Assembly (NCBI GenBank): GCA_963969345.1
Contig: OZ017767.1
Location: 9,988,471-10,052,470 of the forward strand
Source of the DNA: Turbatrix aceti
Taxonomy: Eukaryota; Nematoda; Chromadorea; Rhabditida; Panagrolaimidae
Reading direction: 5' to 3'
DNA: 64,000 nucleotides
The position numbers were made by a program, and so were the translations under genes. Position 1 is the stretch's first letter, and every line of letters starts with the position of its first letter. The notes under the pieces are model-generated. The model saw nothing but the letters and a program-made list of their open reading frames with translations, was not told where the DNA came from and made no database searches. Of this stretch, positions 33,356 to 45,436 are shown in pieces.

Positions 33356-34527
33356 TTAATAATACTCAGCAATCGTACCCCAGCAAATCGTGTAGAGCCC
33401 TGTATTAATCATAGTTTGAGTCATTGAGCCGAATGACCACGAATCCGTATTCGGACCGGCGTATACTGATTGCCCGGGTTTCGGTGTAGTTGTCAGGTTT
33501 GTGTAAGTACTAGATATTCCGTTAGGAAAAACAAGGCTTTCATAGTTGACGTACGTGGCATTTGAAGGTAAGTAGTGTCCAAATACATAGTATGTACCTC
33601 TAACTAAAGTTTTCGAATTTAAAACAATTGAAAGTGTCTTTTTCTAAATACTTACTACCAAAATGAATTCTCAAGACGTTCGTAGTGTAGAAGCTATCAG
33701 ATGCTACATTGATGGTATACGTGCCCCAATTGCAGGCGGCTTCACAAGCATCCCATGCAATCACTGCCATTGGGACAGATGTGTTCAGCGTTGTGAGCTT
33801 TATCAGATTCCAGCAAACAAATGTGTTATTCATTGTTGCACTCGACTCAAGAAAGGTGTACAAAGCTAAAGTTGATGGACACTGCTTTTGACGTGGAAAA
33901 ACGACGCAAGAGTTTGTCGCACTTTTCCAGGAAGATTTAACTGCAGAGGGATATTCTGAGCAGGATGACTCCTATATTGAATGTTATTGCTTAGTATACG
34001 TATTATGTTAAGTTAAAAATGTTCAGATAAACTCACATCAAGTAAAGTTGTGTAACAATAGTATTGATCTTTGTAGTGAGGAGTATATCCGTCAGGGCAC
34101 TCATCATTATCTGTCAACCATGCTAAAACATCATATATACACAACATCAGAAATATATATATAAATATATAATGTTACCATTTCCAATAATCAGCGGCAA
34201 TAATGAATTGTATGTCGTGTTCACCCATGACGACGGAGTATTTCTTATATAAAAGTTACATGATTCTGTTGATATAACCAAATTTCTTACAATGCCGATC
34301 AGAACACACACGTTTTCGTAATACCAAAATGATGTGCATGTTAGATTTCCGACGTATTCCACGCATTCTTCAGCGCATGACAAATCATCTATGACATTTG
34401 TTAAACTAGAAAGTGGAGTTCCCTGAACAGTGACTCCAAGAAGCATATAAAAATTAACCGGAGTAAAGGAATGAAAAACAACTAGCAAGGTTAGTACAAA
34501 AAGTATCAACAAAGCATGGCGGGACAT
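33356..34527 (-). CDS. secreted or membrane-anchored PAN_3/CW-type nematode protein
   Basis: Four exons, 34527-34179, 34122-34037, 33971-33656 and 33603-33356, phases consistent; 332 residues. A hydrophobic signal segment (residues 6-22) is followed by a PAN_3/CW-like domain (about 30-95): LSCAEECVEY, TCTSFWYY, CVLIG and a closing ESCNFYI. Then comes a Cys-rich segment starting ECPDGYTPHY, similar to the opening of nematode C-type-lectin-like domains, and a C-terminal half rich in Tyr, Thr and Asn with a single late Cys (YTICWG). Proteins of this class are secreted or cell-surface and often belong to expanded, environment-responsive families. The C-terminal half is not a family I recognise. 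A truncated tandem copy lies immediately downstream. Confidence 0.75.
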
Positions 34528-35202
34528 TTCTGCTTAATAACAATGCACTATAACAGACATTTAGACAAAAGAGAACAAAATGTTAGTTAATTTTTTTAAA
34601 CACACATGGCAACATTCAAATATTCCTATTGTTGCCACGCAACACGCATTAAAGACAAAAAATAATGGCCACACAGATTGGGGCCAAATGATAGTTCCGG
34701 TTGAACTCAAAGACCATAGCAATGATGTATTTACGAATAAGGCAATTGATGGCCTTCTCTTCGTACGGAAAATGCACCAAATAATCTAACTTATGAAAAA
34801 CATTTTCAATAAAAAATGTTTTTTTTCTTCGTCGGAACCCCTTGTCGGGTTGGCCTCCCGCCATTTGTGGGAATCGATGGGAGACCGAATCGTGCGTGCG
34901 CATCGCGAGGGAAACGCTCTCGCGCAGCGACAAGCCACTGTCCCGAAAGCGTCATTTTTTTAATAGTGTGGAAATCGAAGTTGTAAAATTCGAAGCAGTG
35001 TCACTACTAGACCACCTTTCCGCTAGAGGCCCACATAAATAAATATTACCAACCCCACCAGTGTAAATTCGTCAACCGCCAACTTTTCAAACCACTTTTA
35101 AATAAAACAAGCGCAAAAGTAAATGTACTGAAATTAAAATTCACAAATACAAATAAAAACAATGTTTTTGAACAGAGAATCAACTCAACAGCAGCCAACT
35201 TA
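34528..35202. other. intergenic region with a GC-rich structured patch
   Basis: Contains the upstream flank (34552-34790) that was duplicated at 32944-33204 and, at 34830-34961, a GC-rich block that can fold (CTCCC with GGGAG; CGCGAG with CTCGCG) and ends in seven T. No protein gene is seen. Confidence 0.5.
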
Positions 35203-38200
35203 CTACTCTTGTTTCGAAAATCTTGCAGATCGACGAGGGACAACGTCACTTGGATACCTTCGTTTCCACTGTCTCTTTGGCTTGGATGGCACAGCAGCGG
35301 TGGTAGCAGCGATGAGTTGGCGGATGTCCGGTTTCATATCCGGCGGATCAAAGTCGGAGATTGGGCACTGGCTTTCCACTGCCTGAGAAGCCGACGCCGA
35401 CGACGAGTCACCGTTTTTCCCCTGCGCCGTCGCAGACCAGCTGCCATTGCTGTCTTCCAGGTCAAAATTTGCGGGTTCCGGTTTGATGTCCATGGTGGTA
35501 TCGATGCCGAAAGTGGAATCCAGCGTATCGATTTCTTCCGCGCCGTAGATCAGAGCAGTCGCGGTTGCCGGGTTCGAAAACGACGATGCCCTCGAATTTT
35601 CTTCGATATCCAAAGGCTCCAGTTTCACACTGGAATACTGAGTGTCGTTTTCGTTGGAGTGGAAACCCTTTTCTTCGTCGTCATCGTTGCAGACGTAATC
35701 CACCATGGATTCCAGGGGAGGAGGCGGTTCGAAATCTTCCTGGGGTTCTTCGAGCGCTTTTTTAGTCTAAAAAAAAAATCACCAATCAATCCCACAAAAA
35801 AAGTTTTAAAAAAAACCAACCAATGGAACAACAGGAAGCCGAATGCTATCACGAATAGCCTGAGGCCGAATGACACGAACACCGCCTCCGTTGTAGGGAA
35901 TCATGGTTGTCAGCTTCGGATTAACCGGAATCTGGCGTGCAGAACGAGGTCGATAGCCGGGAAAAGCAGGCGCGGGTTGTTGGGGTTGACTGAGCGAATT
36001 CCGAACAAAGTCACTCGCGCCGGCTGCCCAGGGTCCAGGACGTGCAACCGGCGGACCGTAGGACTGGTAGGAAGGCAGGGCTACCGGCTGGGGCCTGTTG
36101 GGATCCGGTTCGCGCTGGAGTACCGGGCAATCGTCGGCCGCAGCGGCGTCGTCTTCGTTTTGTTCTCCGTTGTCGGATTCCTCCGGGAAGACCTGAACAA
36201 ATCGTCCAAGGTAATTGTCGTAGTAGAAATTCTGTCCCGGATGAGCGGCCTTGATGTGACGCTCCACGATTTTCATTCCAAAGAAGTGAACTCCTAAAAA
36301 AAAGAAAAAAAAATATTTTTTCCCCAAATAAATTTTTTTTACCAAAATTTAAAAAAATCCCAAATTTTTTTTAAAGTTAATTTATTTTCATTCCAAAAAA
36401 GTGAACTCCTAAAAATTACGGAAAAAATATTTTTCTACCAAATAAATTTTTTAACCAAAATTTAAAAAAACCACAATTTTTTTATAAAGTCAACTTATTT
36501 TCATTCCGAAGAAGTGAACTCATAAAAAACAACAAAAAATAGTTTTCCAAACTGAAAATTTTTTTTTACCAATATTTAAAAAAAACCAAAATTAAAAAAA
36601 CCCAATTTTTTTTAAAAGTCAACTCACGGCAAAAAGGACAAAGATAAACCCTGGATTTTCTTCTCCGATCCCGGACTTTGTTGATGTCAACCTGGGGTAT
36701 TCCGCCCTGAATCGCATTTACAGGCTCACCACCAGTGGCAGCCTCGGCAGCCATCGTAGCCTCCAGATCGGCACTGATCTTGCCAAACTCAATGGCGCGT
36801 TGTCGATCAAATTCGTTGTTTGCCAGGTGTCGAACGCGTCGCCGAAGATTCGCAGCGTCCATTCGGGTACGATCTTCTTCCGTGATGCAGGCCTTGGTGT
36901 AGATGCACTGTCGACGGTAATGGATGAGTAGGTCGTGGAGTTGTTTGAATCTGTTGCCACAGAGAGGGCACGAATGCGAGCCATTCGACGTGTGATGGCC
37001 TGCGAGGTGCCGGTCGAGGCGGTCTCTCGTCGCGAAAACTCTGAAAACAAATAAATCGTCATTTCAGACGATTTACATCCAAAAAAACGTAAAACAACCC
37101 AAAATTATAAAAAAAACCGATTTTTAGAATTTTCAGACTTCACCCCAAAAATCACATAAAAAAACCCACTTGTAACACTGCCGACACTGTTTAGGCAACA
37201 TTTTAATAACAGGAGCAGGTTGAAAATTCGGAAACTTGGAATCCGAGAGAGCGGGACCGGTATTGAAGGAGAGCAGATGTTTGCCGATGACAGAAATCAT
37301 CTCGACATCGCAGAGCTTCTCACTGTAGCCGGGAACCTCCCGGATACGGACGCAGAGGGATTGCCAGTGCTTGAGAACGTTGGAGAACTGCTTGAACTTC
37401 ATGCCACAGATGTCGCAGTAATAGTATCCGTCACACGGAGACGTAAAGTCGACTTCGCCCCTGTGAACCAGCTGATGGCGTGCGGAATACGCTTTGCTGA
37501 CCGTGATGCCACACGCGTTGCACTTGAGATACTCGCCGTTGAAGCTGATCTCGCATTGCTCGTCTGAACGTGGAAAAATGATCGTCACTGGATTTTTTAT
37601 ATAAAAATATCGAAAACACTCCTTTTTTAAGAAAAACAATGAAAAAATTCACTTCTTCGAGTAAAATTGACCGTAGACGTACTTTTTTTTGAAGAAAAAA
37701 AATCGTAATTTCATTTTTTTTAATTTATTGTAATCGGAAACATTTTTAAGAAAAGTGATCGGAAATGACCTTTTTGAATAAAAACTGATCGTTACCAAAC
37801 TTTTTCTAGAAAAAAAAGATCGAAATTGTTCTTTTTTTAAAAAAACTGCATTTTCAACCATAAATCCCCCATTTTTCATAAAAACTCACGAGGTATGGAA
37901 GGACCATTGATCTGACCCGATCCACCGACCGCTCCAAACCGTTTCTTGGCAAGTTCGTTCACGCTTGCACGCAGAGCAGTGTGATCCATGGTTTCGAGAT
38001 CCGCGTTCGCGAGATACAGCCTCAAAGCCGGGCAACTCTGTCGCCAGTGGTGAAAAAGGTTGTATTCGTACTTGAACGTCTTCCCACACACCAGACATTT
38101 GAACGAGCCTTGATACTGCAAAAAAAAACCATACAAACAATTTTTGAGTATAAAACCAACCTGATGGACGGAAAGATGCCGTTCAAGACGCGCTGTGTTG

Positions 38201-38738
38201 ACAAAGGTCTGACCGCATGTTTCGCACATTGCGTTGCCGAATACCCGATTGCGTCGACCGTAGAACGTCCACATGTTATTGTCATTGCTGGAATCTACCT
38301 CATCGATGAGAAAGACAGTTTTTCCGGTGACATCATCGATGGCTTGGAGGCGGTTAAAATCGACGAGATCCTCGTCTTCGCCCATTTCGAGGTAGAGATA
38401 ACCATTTTCGTTTTGGATAACCTTGCGGTAGAATTCCACGACTGATTGATCGGGTTTTACGTCACATTCGGCCTAAAAGATGTTGCTAAAATGTATGAAA
38501 ACCACCAAAAATGAGAACTCACAGAAATGCCATCATCGGCGTGATTGTCAAACTTGAACAACATCTCATCCTGGCCGACTTCGTCATCTTCGACAGACTG
38601 AGTCAAATCATCGTAGAATACGACAGTTCGTCCGTCATCGGTTGCCTCTGCCGATTCCGGTTCAGCAGAATCCGCGCCGTCGACCTCTTCGACATCGGAG
38701 AGGACTTCTACCTTCACGGTCGCATCCATGCTCTGCAT
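35203..38738 (-). CDS. seven-finger C2H2 zinc-finger protein
   Basis: Seven exons, 38738-38523, 38472-38161, 38115-37890, 37563-37170, 37040-36628, 36293-35821 and 35766-35203, all phases consistent; 865 residues. An acidic N-terminus precedes seven C2H2-type fingers: CETCGQTF..HLSVH, CLVCGKTF..HHWRQSC, CNACGITV..HQLVH, CDICGMKF..HWQSLC, CRQCYKVF..HLAGH, CPLCGNRF..HYRRQC and CPFCRVHF..HIKAAH. Fingers 2, 4 and 6 end in Cys instead of the last His, so CCHH and CCHC types alternate. Finger 5 is split by an intron after CYK and finger 7 after CPFC, as in the THAP/C2H2 gene. The C-terminal third is Pro/Ser/acidic with an RRSAR basic end. It is probably a sequence-specific nuclear factor. A TTTTCCAG acceptor 3 bp before the ATG suggests trans-splicing. 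Donors GTTGGT and GTGGGT recur in this gene. Confidence 0.85.
36271..36528 (-). repeat. triplicated splice-acceptor segment in a zinc-finger intron
   Basis: A unit of about 113 bp is repeated three times (at 36271, 36385 and 36497). Each unit contains the first 25-30 nt of exon 6 with its acceptor. The real acceptor is at 36293; the second unit keeps an intact TTTTTAG acceptor, and the third has lost the AG. Confidence 0.75.
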
Positions 38739-40233
38739 TTGCTGGAAAAAAGAAAAAAAAAGATCGTTATTCCTCCCGAAAAGCCAAACAAACCAATTGA
38801 CAAAATAGGCCAAAAGCAGACGTAATAAACGACTGTAGAGCTGTTTTTTCTGGACGCGCGCGCTAAGATAAAAAAAAAACGCAGAACAAAAAGAAACAAC
38901 CACAACGGAAAACAAGCGCCAAAGCAACACACAGTCTGAGGCCGCACATGCCTATACTACAGCACACCACGGGACAAACCATGTCTCCATGTCTCAAGTG
39001 GAAAACCGGCAACATCAAAATATCGGGGTGAAAGACTGCCAGAAATGCGCACGCGATGGATGCAGCCGATGTTGTTTTTGTGCACATTCGACGTTTTTTT
39101 CTGTTCTCTCGCTTTGTAGGCCAGTTTTTCGCTCGTTGGTTGCTGCCGGTTGTTTTTTGATTTTCATCTCTTTTCGATCCTGTTTATCTGCTCGAACTCG
39201 GGATGAAGCATGACTCGTCCAGTGATGGCATCGATGCTCGTTGATCGGTGCACTAATGAAGTTTTTGTTGTTTTTATATAGGCCAACCCCCAAAACCCAA
39301 GTGCATGGCTTTTGCTGCTGTTTTTACTGATTTATTGATCGACCTGCACTCGGAGGATGTGTAGTGTGTTTGTAGCTTGAAAAGCACGTTTTTTTTTGCA
39401 ATTCTGGCTCATTTTTCGAAAAATCACGTATAAAATTGTATTTATCCGTGATTGTTTTTTTTTCTGGAAAAAAATGTTGTTTACCAGTCATAATCGATGA
39501 TTCTGTTGTCGTCGAAGAAGCTGCTACGCGTGCTTGGTCTTGCGTTTTTGATCGGGTGATAGCGCATCGGAGGTTCGTTCTTCCCTAGGTTACCTATATA
39601 ATCCCAAAGTTGCTAGGAATCAGTCATTTTCTCCCCTACCCATACCTGCATGCAGACATGCATGCGTGTTGTCAATATATTTTTTGACAATCACATACTC
39701 AGTTATACCTTTCCAGTTATAAGTTATATCACTTCTTTTCTTTTTTTTTGAAAAAAAAGCAAGCGCAACCAGCATGTATATATGATGTGGTTGCTGCCCG
39801 TGTGCTGCTTTTCTGCTAGGACCCCTGAAATAAGCAGGGTGAGACAGACTGCTGGTTGCACGAAGAAGAACACCACGCGAACAAACAGGAAGAACGCGAA
39901 GCGCGCTGTGAGACGATGCATTGATCAGTTTTTTATTATTTAGAGCAGTTTTGTTGCTCTTATGTACGTACTACTATGTATGTCTCGACGCGAAATTTTC
40001 GTTGATGATGGAAAACTAACTTTTTATTTTTATTTTTGTTTTCTTTTTTTGTACCATTTTTTCCGTTTTTCAACGTTCTTTTATCCTTTTTGAAGCCCAA
40101 AATCGTATGTTTACCGCATTTTTGTCAGTATTGCCTTTCAGATCGGTTCACGCGTTCTGTTTTTTTTGTACAACTTTTGATGTATTTTTTCAGCATCTTA
40201 CACAAACTTCTCACTCAAGAGTCTCAATAAACC
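38739..40233. other. divergent intergenic region between the zinc-finger gene and IF1
   Basis: No gene is seen. It presumably holds both promoters. A palindromic TGCATGCAGACATGCATGC run lies near 39649, and CT-rich sequence precedes the IF1 start. Confidence 0.5.
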
Positions 40234-41019
40234 ATGGCGACGCGTCAAGCGATTCGTACGTTCATGTCCAGGTTGGTTCTTGCTTCCATAGTTTTTTTTT
40301 TAAGTTCCAAATATTTTTACCCTTTTCCATCAAAAAAATCTAAAAATCATCTTCACAGACAATTTTTTGCCTATTTTTACCCCATTTTATAAAAAAATCA
40401 AAAATTCCGACTTCTCGAAGGCAATCGAACTCGAAAACACAATTTTTGACAAATTTTATGTTCGCAACGTGTCTGTCACATTTTTTTGTGGTTCGGGGAT
40501 TGTTTTTTTGTTCGTGGTCGTAAACAACTATCGACGACCGGACGCACTCTCAAAAATTTTGTTTGTTGACGCCGTTTTCAGTTTAGTTCAAGTCGCGTGA
40601 TTCAGTTGGAAATTGAAATTTTACTTTAAAAAATGTTATAAAAAGAATACGCATTTTTATATTTTTTAGTGCTCGCCGAATGTCGAATAACCTGGGCGAT
40701 CCTGGATCGGGTGCCGGTCTTGGCGGTGGAGCCGGTGGCAGCATTCGTAGCGCAGGCGGTGCTTTTGGCAAGCTGGAAGCCGCGCGCGAAGAAGAATACT
40801 TCCACAAGCTGGTGAGATTTGACTTTTTTTTTTGAAAATTTTTTTTTCTATTTGTGATTTTTTTTTCAGAAGCAAGCCCAACTCAAAGAACTGAAGTCTC
40901 AGTTAGCGCGTGAAATTGAGCACCACGAAGTGCAGGCCAAGAATCACGAAAGCGTCATCGCTCGTCACAAGAAGCGCATCGAGGAACTCTCGCACGAAGA
41001 ATCCAACCTCAAAAAATAG
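40234..41019 (+). CDS. mai-2: mitochondrial ATP synthase inhibitor factor IF1
   Basis: Three exons, 40234-40271, 40670-40811 and 40870-41019, phases consistent; 109 residues. IF1 binds the F1 part of ATP synthase when the matrix becomes acidic and blocks wasteful ATP hydrolysis. The first about 20 residues (MATRQAIRTFMSRSARR) are a basic, Ser/Thr-rich mitochondrial presequence. After a Gly-rich stretch comes the family inhibitory core GSIRSAGGAFGKLEAAREEE, then a long His-rich, charged coiled coil (EIEHHE..NHES..RHKKRIEEL). The presequence makes it the equivalent of C. elegans MAI-2 rather than cytosolic MAI-1. The first donor is GTTGGT. Length and motif order fit the family well. Confidence 0.93.
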
Positions 41020-41740
41020 GTGATCCACGTGTTTGCAGATTGCCGAGGAAATTTTTTTGTCCGAAAATTTCTCGCGCTTCCAAATTAGAGCCTTTTTTAT
41101 TCTTTTATTGGTTTTTATTGATCGTTTCCCTGGTTATCATTTTTTTCTCTCCGCTGTATTTGTCCGTTACCCACCACCATCTTTCTCGTTCGTTTGTTCG
41201 TTCACGGTGCAGATCGAGGTGGATCATTCATTTTCAGTCTCCTTATTGAATACAATGTTGCAGTTTATATCTGACGAAAAAGATGGGTAAAGGTATACGT
41301 GCGTGATGTCATTGGATGGATGATACACACAATTTTTAATGTAGCAGATAAAAAAACTGCCGGATTTAAAAACAGATAATCCGATGTGTCTCCGGGCGAG
41401 AGGGGTTTTCTATTTGCATCAGGTGTATTCGGACGAAAAAAAAAATTATTCTATCCATGCACCCATTTCGTTCATTTTCTTCAACTCCAAAATGAGTCAA
41501 AATAAATACAAAAAATGTAGTTGCTAGTCGGCAATTTTTATGTGTATTACGCAATTTGCAGTTTTTACGTTCGTCAGAAATGGTATTACAAGACAAAAGG
41601 GTACAAATTATTTATAACCTCGGATTTTTGTATGAAAAAATAAATAATTTTTTAATAATGTCACTAAATAAAATTAAAAAAATATAAATTTTTTCTTAAT
41701 TTTTTTATCGCAATCATTTATTCACAAAAAAACTAACAAA
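41020..41740. other. IF1 3' flank and start of the GT11 inverted repeat
   Basis: No gene is seen. From about 41500 onward the sequence is the inverted counterpart of the 3' flank of the GT11 gene (about 45436-45700), so the duplicated block extends beyond the coding part. Confidence 0.6.
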
Positions 41741-42229
41741 TCAAAATATCAATTTTTCGTTGTAAATTTGTTTGTATACACCGAATTTCTCATGATACCA
41801 CCTGTTATCGACCCATACGGTACCGGCGGTTTCGTTAAACTCCAGAATCTGCCATTCGGGCAGAAAGTAGTCGTAATCGAAAAAATCTTTTGCATACTGA
41901 CGATTCTTGGACGTTTGACCGTTGTAAAAGACGGGCACGTTCTTCGGCAGGAAATAGGCTATCCACCATGCAAAAGTCGACGCAGAAGCCGACATGAGAA
42001 ATGAATCGCAGTACTTTGAGGCAAAATAAATGTCGTCGGCACGGCTGGCGTTGATGATGGCGGGTTTGTAGACGGCGGAGAAGAGAGTCATGTTGATGGG
42101 GATGGAGTTGATGAACCGGGGGTCGTCGCCGACGATGACGACTGAATATGGCCTTGGAGAGGCGAGGATTTGGTGCATCAAGGCGATCGCCGGCACTATG
42201 AATTGCGATTTGGATTCTTGCGATTCGTG
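41741..42229 (-). pseudogene. inverted 3' fragment of the GT11 fucosyltransferase gene
   Basis: The last about 160 codons of GT11 exon 3 (from HESQESKSQF to the stop), nearly identical to the complete gene at 44884-45436 but on the opposite strand; the final Leu is Phe. The family acceptor/donor-site segment SASASTFAWWIAYF is intact. There is no exon 1 or 2, membrane anchor or HxRRxD-type motif. At about 42230-42260 it abuts a copied zinc-finger exon, so it cannot make a complete enzyme. Confidence 0.85.
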
Positions 42230-42261
42230 TTTGTGGAAAAAAAATTAATATTTTTTTTTTG

Positions 42262-42793
42262 GAAAAAAAAGTACGTGTACGGTCAATTTTACTCGAAAAT
42301 GTATATTTTTTCATCGTTTTTCTTTTTTCTTAAAAAAAGGGTGTTTTCGATATTTTTATATAAAAAATCCAGTGACGATCATTTTTCCACGTTCAGACGA
42401 GCAATGCGAGATCAGCTTCAACGGCGAGTATCTCAAGTGCAACGCGTGTGGCATCACGGTCAGCAAAGCGTATTCCGCACGCCATCAGCTGGTTCACAGA
42501 GGCGAAGTCGACTTTACGTCTCCGTGTGACGGATACTATTACTGCGACATCTGTGGCATGAAGTTCAAGCAGTTCTCCAACGTTCTCAAGCACTGGCAAT
42601 CCCTCTGCGTCCGTATCCGGGAGGTTCCCGGCTACAGTGAGAAGCTCTGCGATGTCGAGATGATTTCTGTCATCGGCAAACATCTGCTCTCCTTCAATAC
42701 CGGTCCCGCTCTCTCGGATTCCAAGTTTCCGAATTTTCAACCTGCTCCTGTTATCAAAATGTTGCCTAAACAGTGTCCGCAGTGTTACAAGTG
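42262..42793 (+). pseudogene. inverted copy of zinc-finger gene exon 4 with flanking intron
   Basis: 42397-42790 is a 394 nt copy of exon 4 of the seven-finger gene (37563-37170, minus strand), preceded by about 130 bp of its upstream intron including the TTCAG acceptor. The frame is fully open; the only residue change I see is CRQC to CPQC. The donor is damaged (GTGGGT to GTGGTT), and similarity stops at the exon end. It carries fingers 3 and 4 and the start of finger 5, without any neighbouring exon. Confidence 0.88.
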
Positions 42794-43157
42794 GTTTGAT
42801 TTTGGTTTTTTCAAGATAAAACTGTGAAAAAATTTTGTGTTTTTGTTGTTTGGTAAAAAACAAAACGTGGAGTAGGACTTTTATATTGATGTGATCAATT
42901 TGTTTGAGCTATCTATTATTATTATGCGTCCATAGTATTTATGATGGTGTTTACTTAATCTTTTTTCCCTTCACCAACGGTATTTTGGTTTATTTACAAA
43001 AATGAGCATCATCCCAAAATGAAACCTTCGACATGATCCACGTACATATGCGCGTATTTGAATCGTTTCCTCCTCCCCTGTTATCCCACTTTTTCTATTG
43101 CGCGCAAAAAAATCGTGTGAGCCTTCTAATCGCTTGCCATTTTTTTTCACTTCAAAC

Positions 43158-45436
43158 ATGAAATATAGTTATGCGTTGTTGCATGACCATAAAAGTAATG
43201 TAAATAATGTTTTTATTTTTTATGCATGTTTAATGTTTTTATCAATTACCGGTATTTTGTACTTCTTTGTGTACTTCAGTGGAAGTGACCGTGCCATGAT
43301 TATCAATATGATTGATAATAAACAGACTACTCTGCCGTTGATGCCATTGTCGGCTAATCGATTTATTACAATGAAGTTTTATCACGGTTGTAGCGGTCTT
43401 GGTAATCGGGTATGTTGGTTTTTTTTTTGCTTTTTCGATGTAAGAAATTTTTTTTTGATAATAGCAATCATTTTTGTGGGCGCTTCAAAAAATTGACTGA
43501 TTGGTACACACTGATTGGTTATACACTTTTTTTGGACATATTTTTTTTAATTTTTACAATGTACATTAACATTAACTTAAAAAAATTGAGAGTGGATAAA
43601 AATTGTTTAAAAATAGAATAAACAATTTCGGGTCTCAATTTTTTTGGCAACTTTCCGTGGATAAATTTGAGCTATTTTTTGTCAATGGGAAATTGATTGT
43701 TTGAATTTATTGAAATTAATTTCAAAAGTTTTTTTTTCAAAACACGATAAAACAAATTTGTCCCTGAAGTTCTCAAGTGAGCTAAATTTTAAACGGGGGG
43801 TATTACGAACACAAAAAAATTGTATTTATCTGTGACGTAAATTTAATATACATACGTTGTTCCCTCGTAGAATTGTACGCATCACAATACACACATCACA
43901 CAGATGTCACAAAAGCCATATATTTGCACCTAAAGATGATGTATATACACTTTTTTTTTAAACTTTCCCCATAAAAAGCGTCATTTTAATTAAAATAAAG
44001 GCTTCCTGCAAAAAAAGCGATTCATTATCCAAAAACTACATTTTTGACAAATCGACCACCCGCATCGAATTTTGAGCAAACTTCAAAACTGACGTAGGCT
44101 ACAAATTGAACCTGATCCAAATTCGTATTTATTTTTAACCACTCCGCTTAAGGAAAAATTTTAACAAACTATAAATTGTTTAGCAATAATTTGCTTTCCA
44201 GAAAGCAATAAATTGCTTACCAGCAAGTAATGTCCAAAATAACCATTTTATGAGCGCAAAAAAAACTGCAAGCATCTTACGTCATTTCTCAACTTCTAGA
44301 TGTTTCGCCTGGCATCGCTCTACGGCATCGGCCTAAAATTCAACCGCCGTCCTTACTTTGATAGCACATTTCCGTGCTCCTCAGAAGTCGTCAACGAACT
44401 CCATTATTTTTTCCCGGCGACAAAACAGATGCTTTCCACTCTCATCACCGACACCAAAAATTCATCTGCGACTGACTACGCTAGCATGGTTACCAAGTTT
44501 GATGATTTTACCATGATGCACGACGTTCCGAGTCAGTTTTTGGTCCTCAACGGACACTACCTGCAGTCGTACAAGTATTTCGATCACGCCAAGAGCAGTG
44601 TTCTGAAGCTGCTTGACTTCAGCCAGGATATCAAAGAAAGGGTGCACGCTTACGCGCAGAAACTCTTCAGGTAGGATTTTTTTGGGGGGAACTCGATGTT
44701 GAAACTTTGGCGTCAAAAGCAAAATTTGGGAACATGGGAAAACCTACGCAAATAAATAAATGTAAACCCCCGCGCTTGGAGCATTATCCGCTTGTTAATC
44801 CGGATATGGACAACGATTTGAAATTTTAAAAAAACAACGGTGTAGGACATGCAAAATAGATCTAAACAATCGATTTTTTACAGCCCCGAAAGAAACAGTC
44901 CAACACACAAATTATGCATTCATACGCGAAATAGGGATTTTCACAGTCACGAATCGCAAGAATCCAAATCGCAATTCATAGTCCCCGCCATCGCCTTGAT
45001 GCACCAAATCCTCGCCTCTCCAAGGCCATATTCAGTCGTCATCGTCGGCGACGACCCCCGGTTCATCAACTCCATCCCCATCAACATGACTCTCTTCTCC
45101 GCCGTCTACAAACCCGCCATCATCAACGCCAGCCGTGCCGACGACATTTATTTTGCATCAAAGTACTGCGATTCATTTCTCATGTCGGCTTCTGCGTCGA
45201 CTTTTGCATGGTGGATAGCCTATTTCCTGCCGAAGAACGTGCCCGTCTTTTACAACGGTCAAACGTCCAAGAATCGTCAGTATGCAAAAGATTTTTTCGA
45301 TTACGACTACTTTCTGCCCGAATGGCAGATTCTGGAGTTTAACGAAACCGCCGGTACCGTATGGGTCGATAACAGGTGGTATCATGAGAAATTCGGTGTA
45401 TACAAACAAATTTACAACGAAAAATTGATACTTTGA
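43158..45436 (+). CDS. GT11-family alpha-1,2-fucosyltransferase-like protein
   Basis: Three exons, 43158-43409, 44300-44670 and 44884-45436, phases consistent; 391 residues. A type II membrane protein: short cytosolic tail, one membrane helix (about residues 20-42), lumenal catalytic part. GLGNRMFRLASLYGIGL, formed across the first splice, is the GT11 nucleotide-sugar motif. CIHTRNRDF (219-227) stands where the family has HxRRxD; H221, R223 and D226 are kept, but the second Arg is Asn. SASASTFAWWIAYF matches the third conserved region. Enzymes of this family transfer fucose from GDP-fucose to glycans in the Golgi; nematodes carry many copies. Whether this variant is active is uncertain. An inverted 3' fragment of this gene lies 2.7 kb upstream. 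Confidence 0.85.

Noticed and set aside
34649..34933. Minus-strand frame through the GC-rich block
   Set aside because: It crosses a duplicated non-coding flank and a structured block; the translation has no recognisable features.
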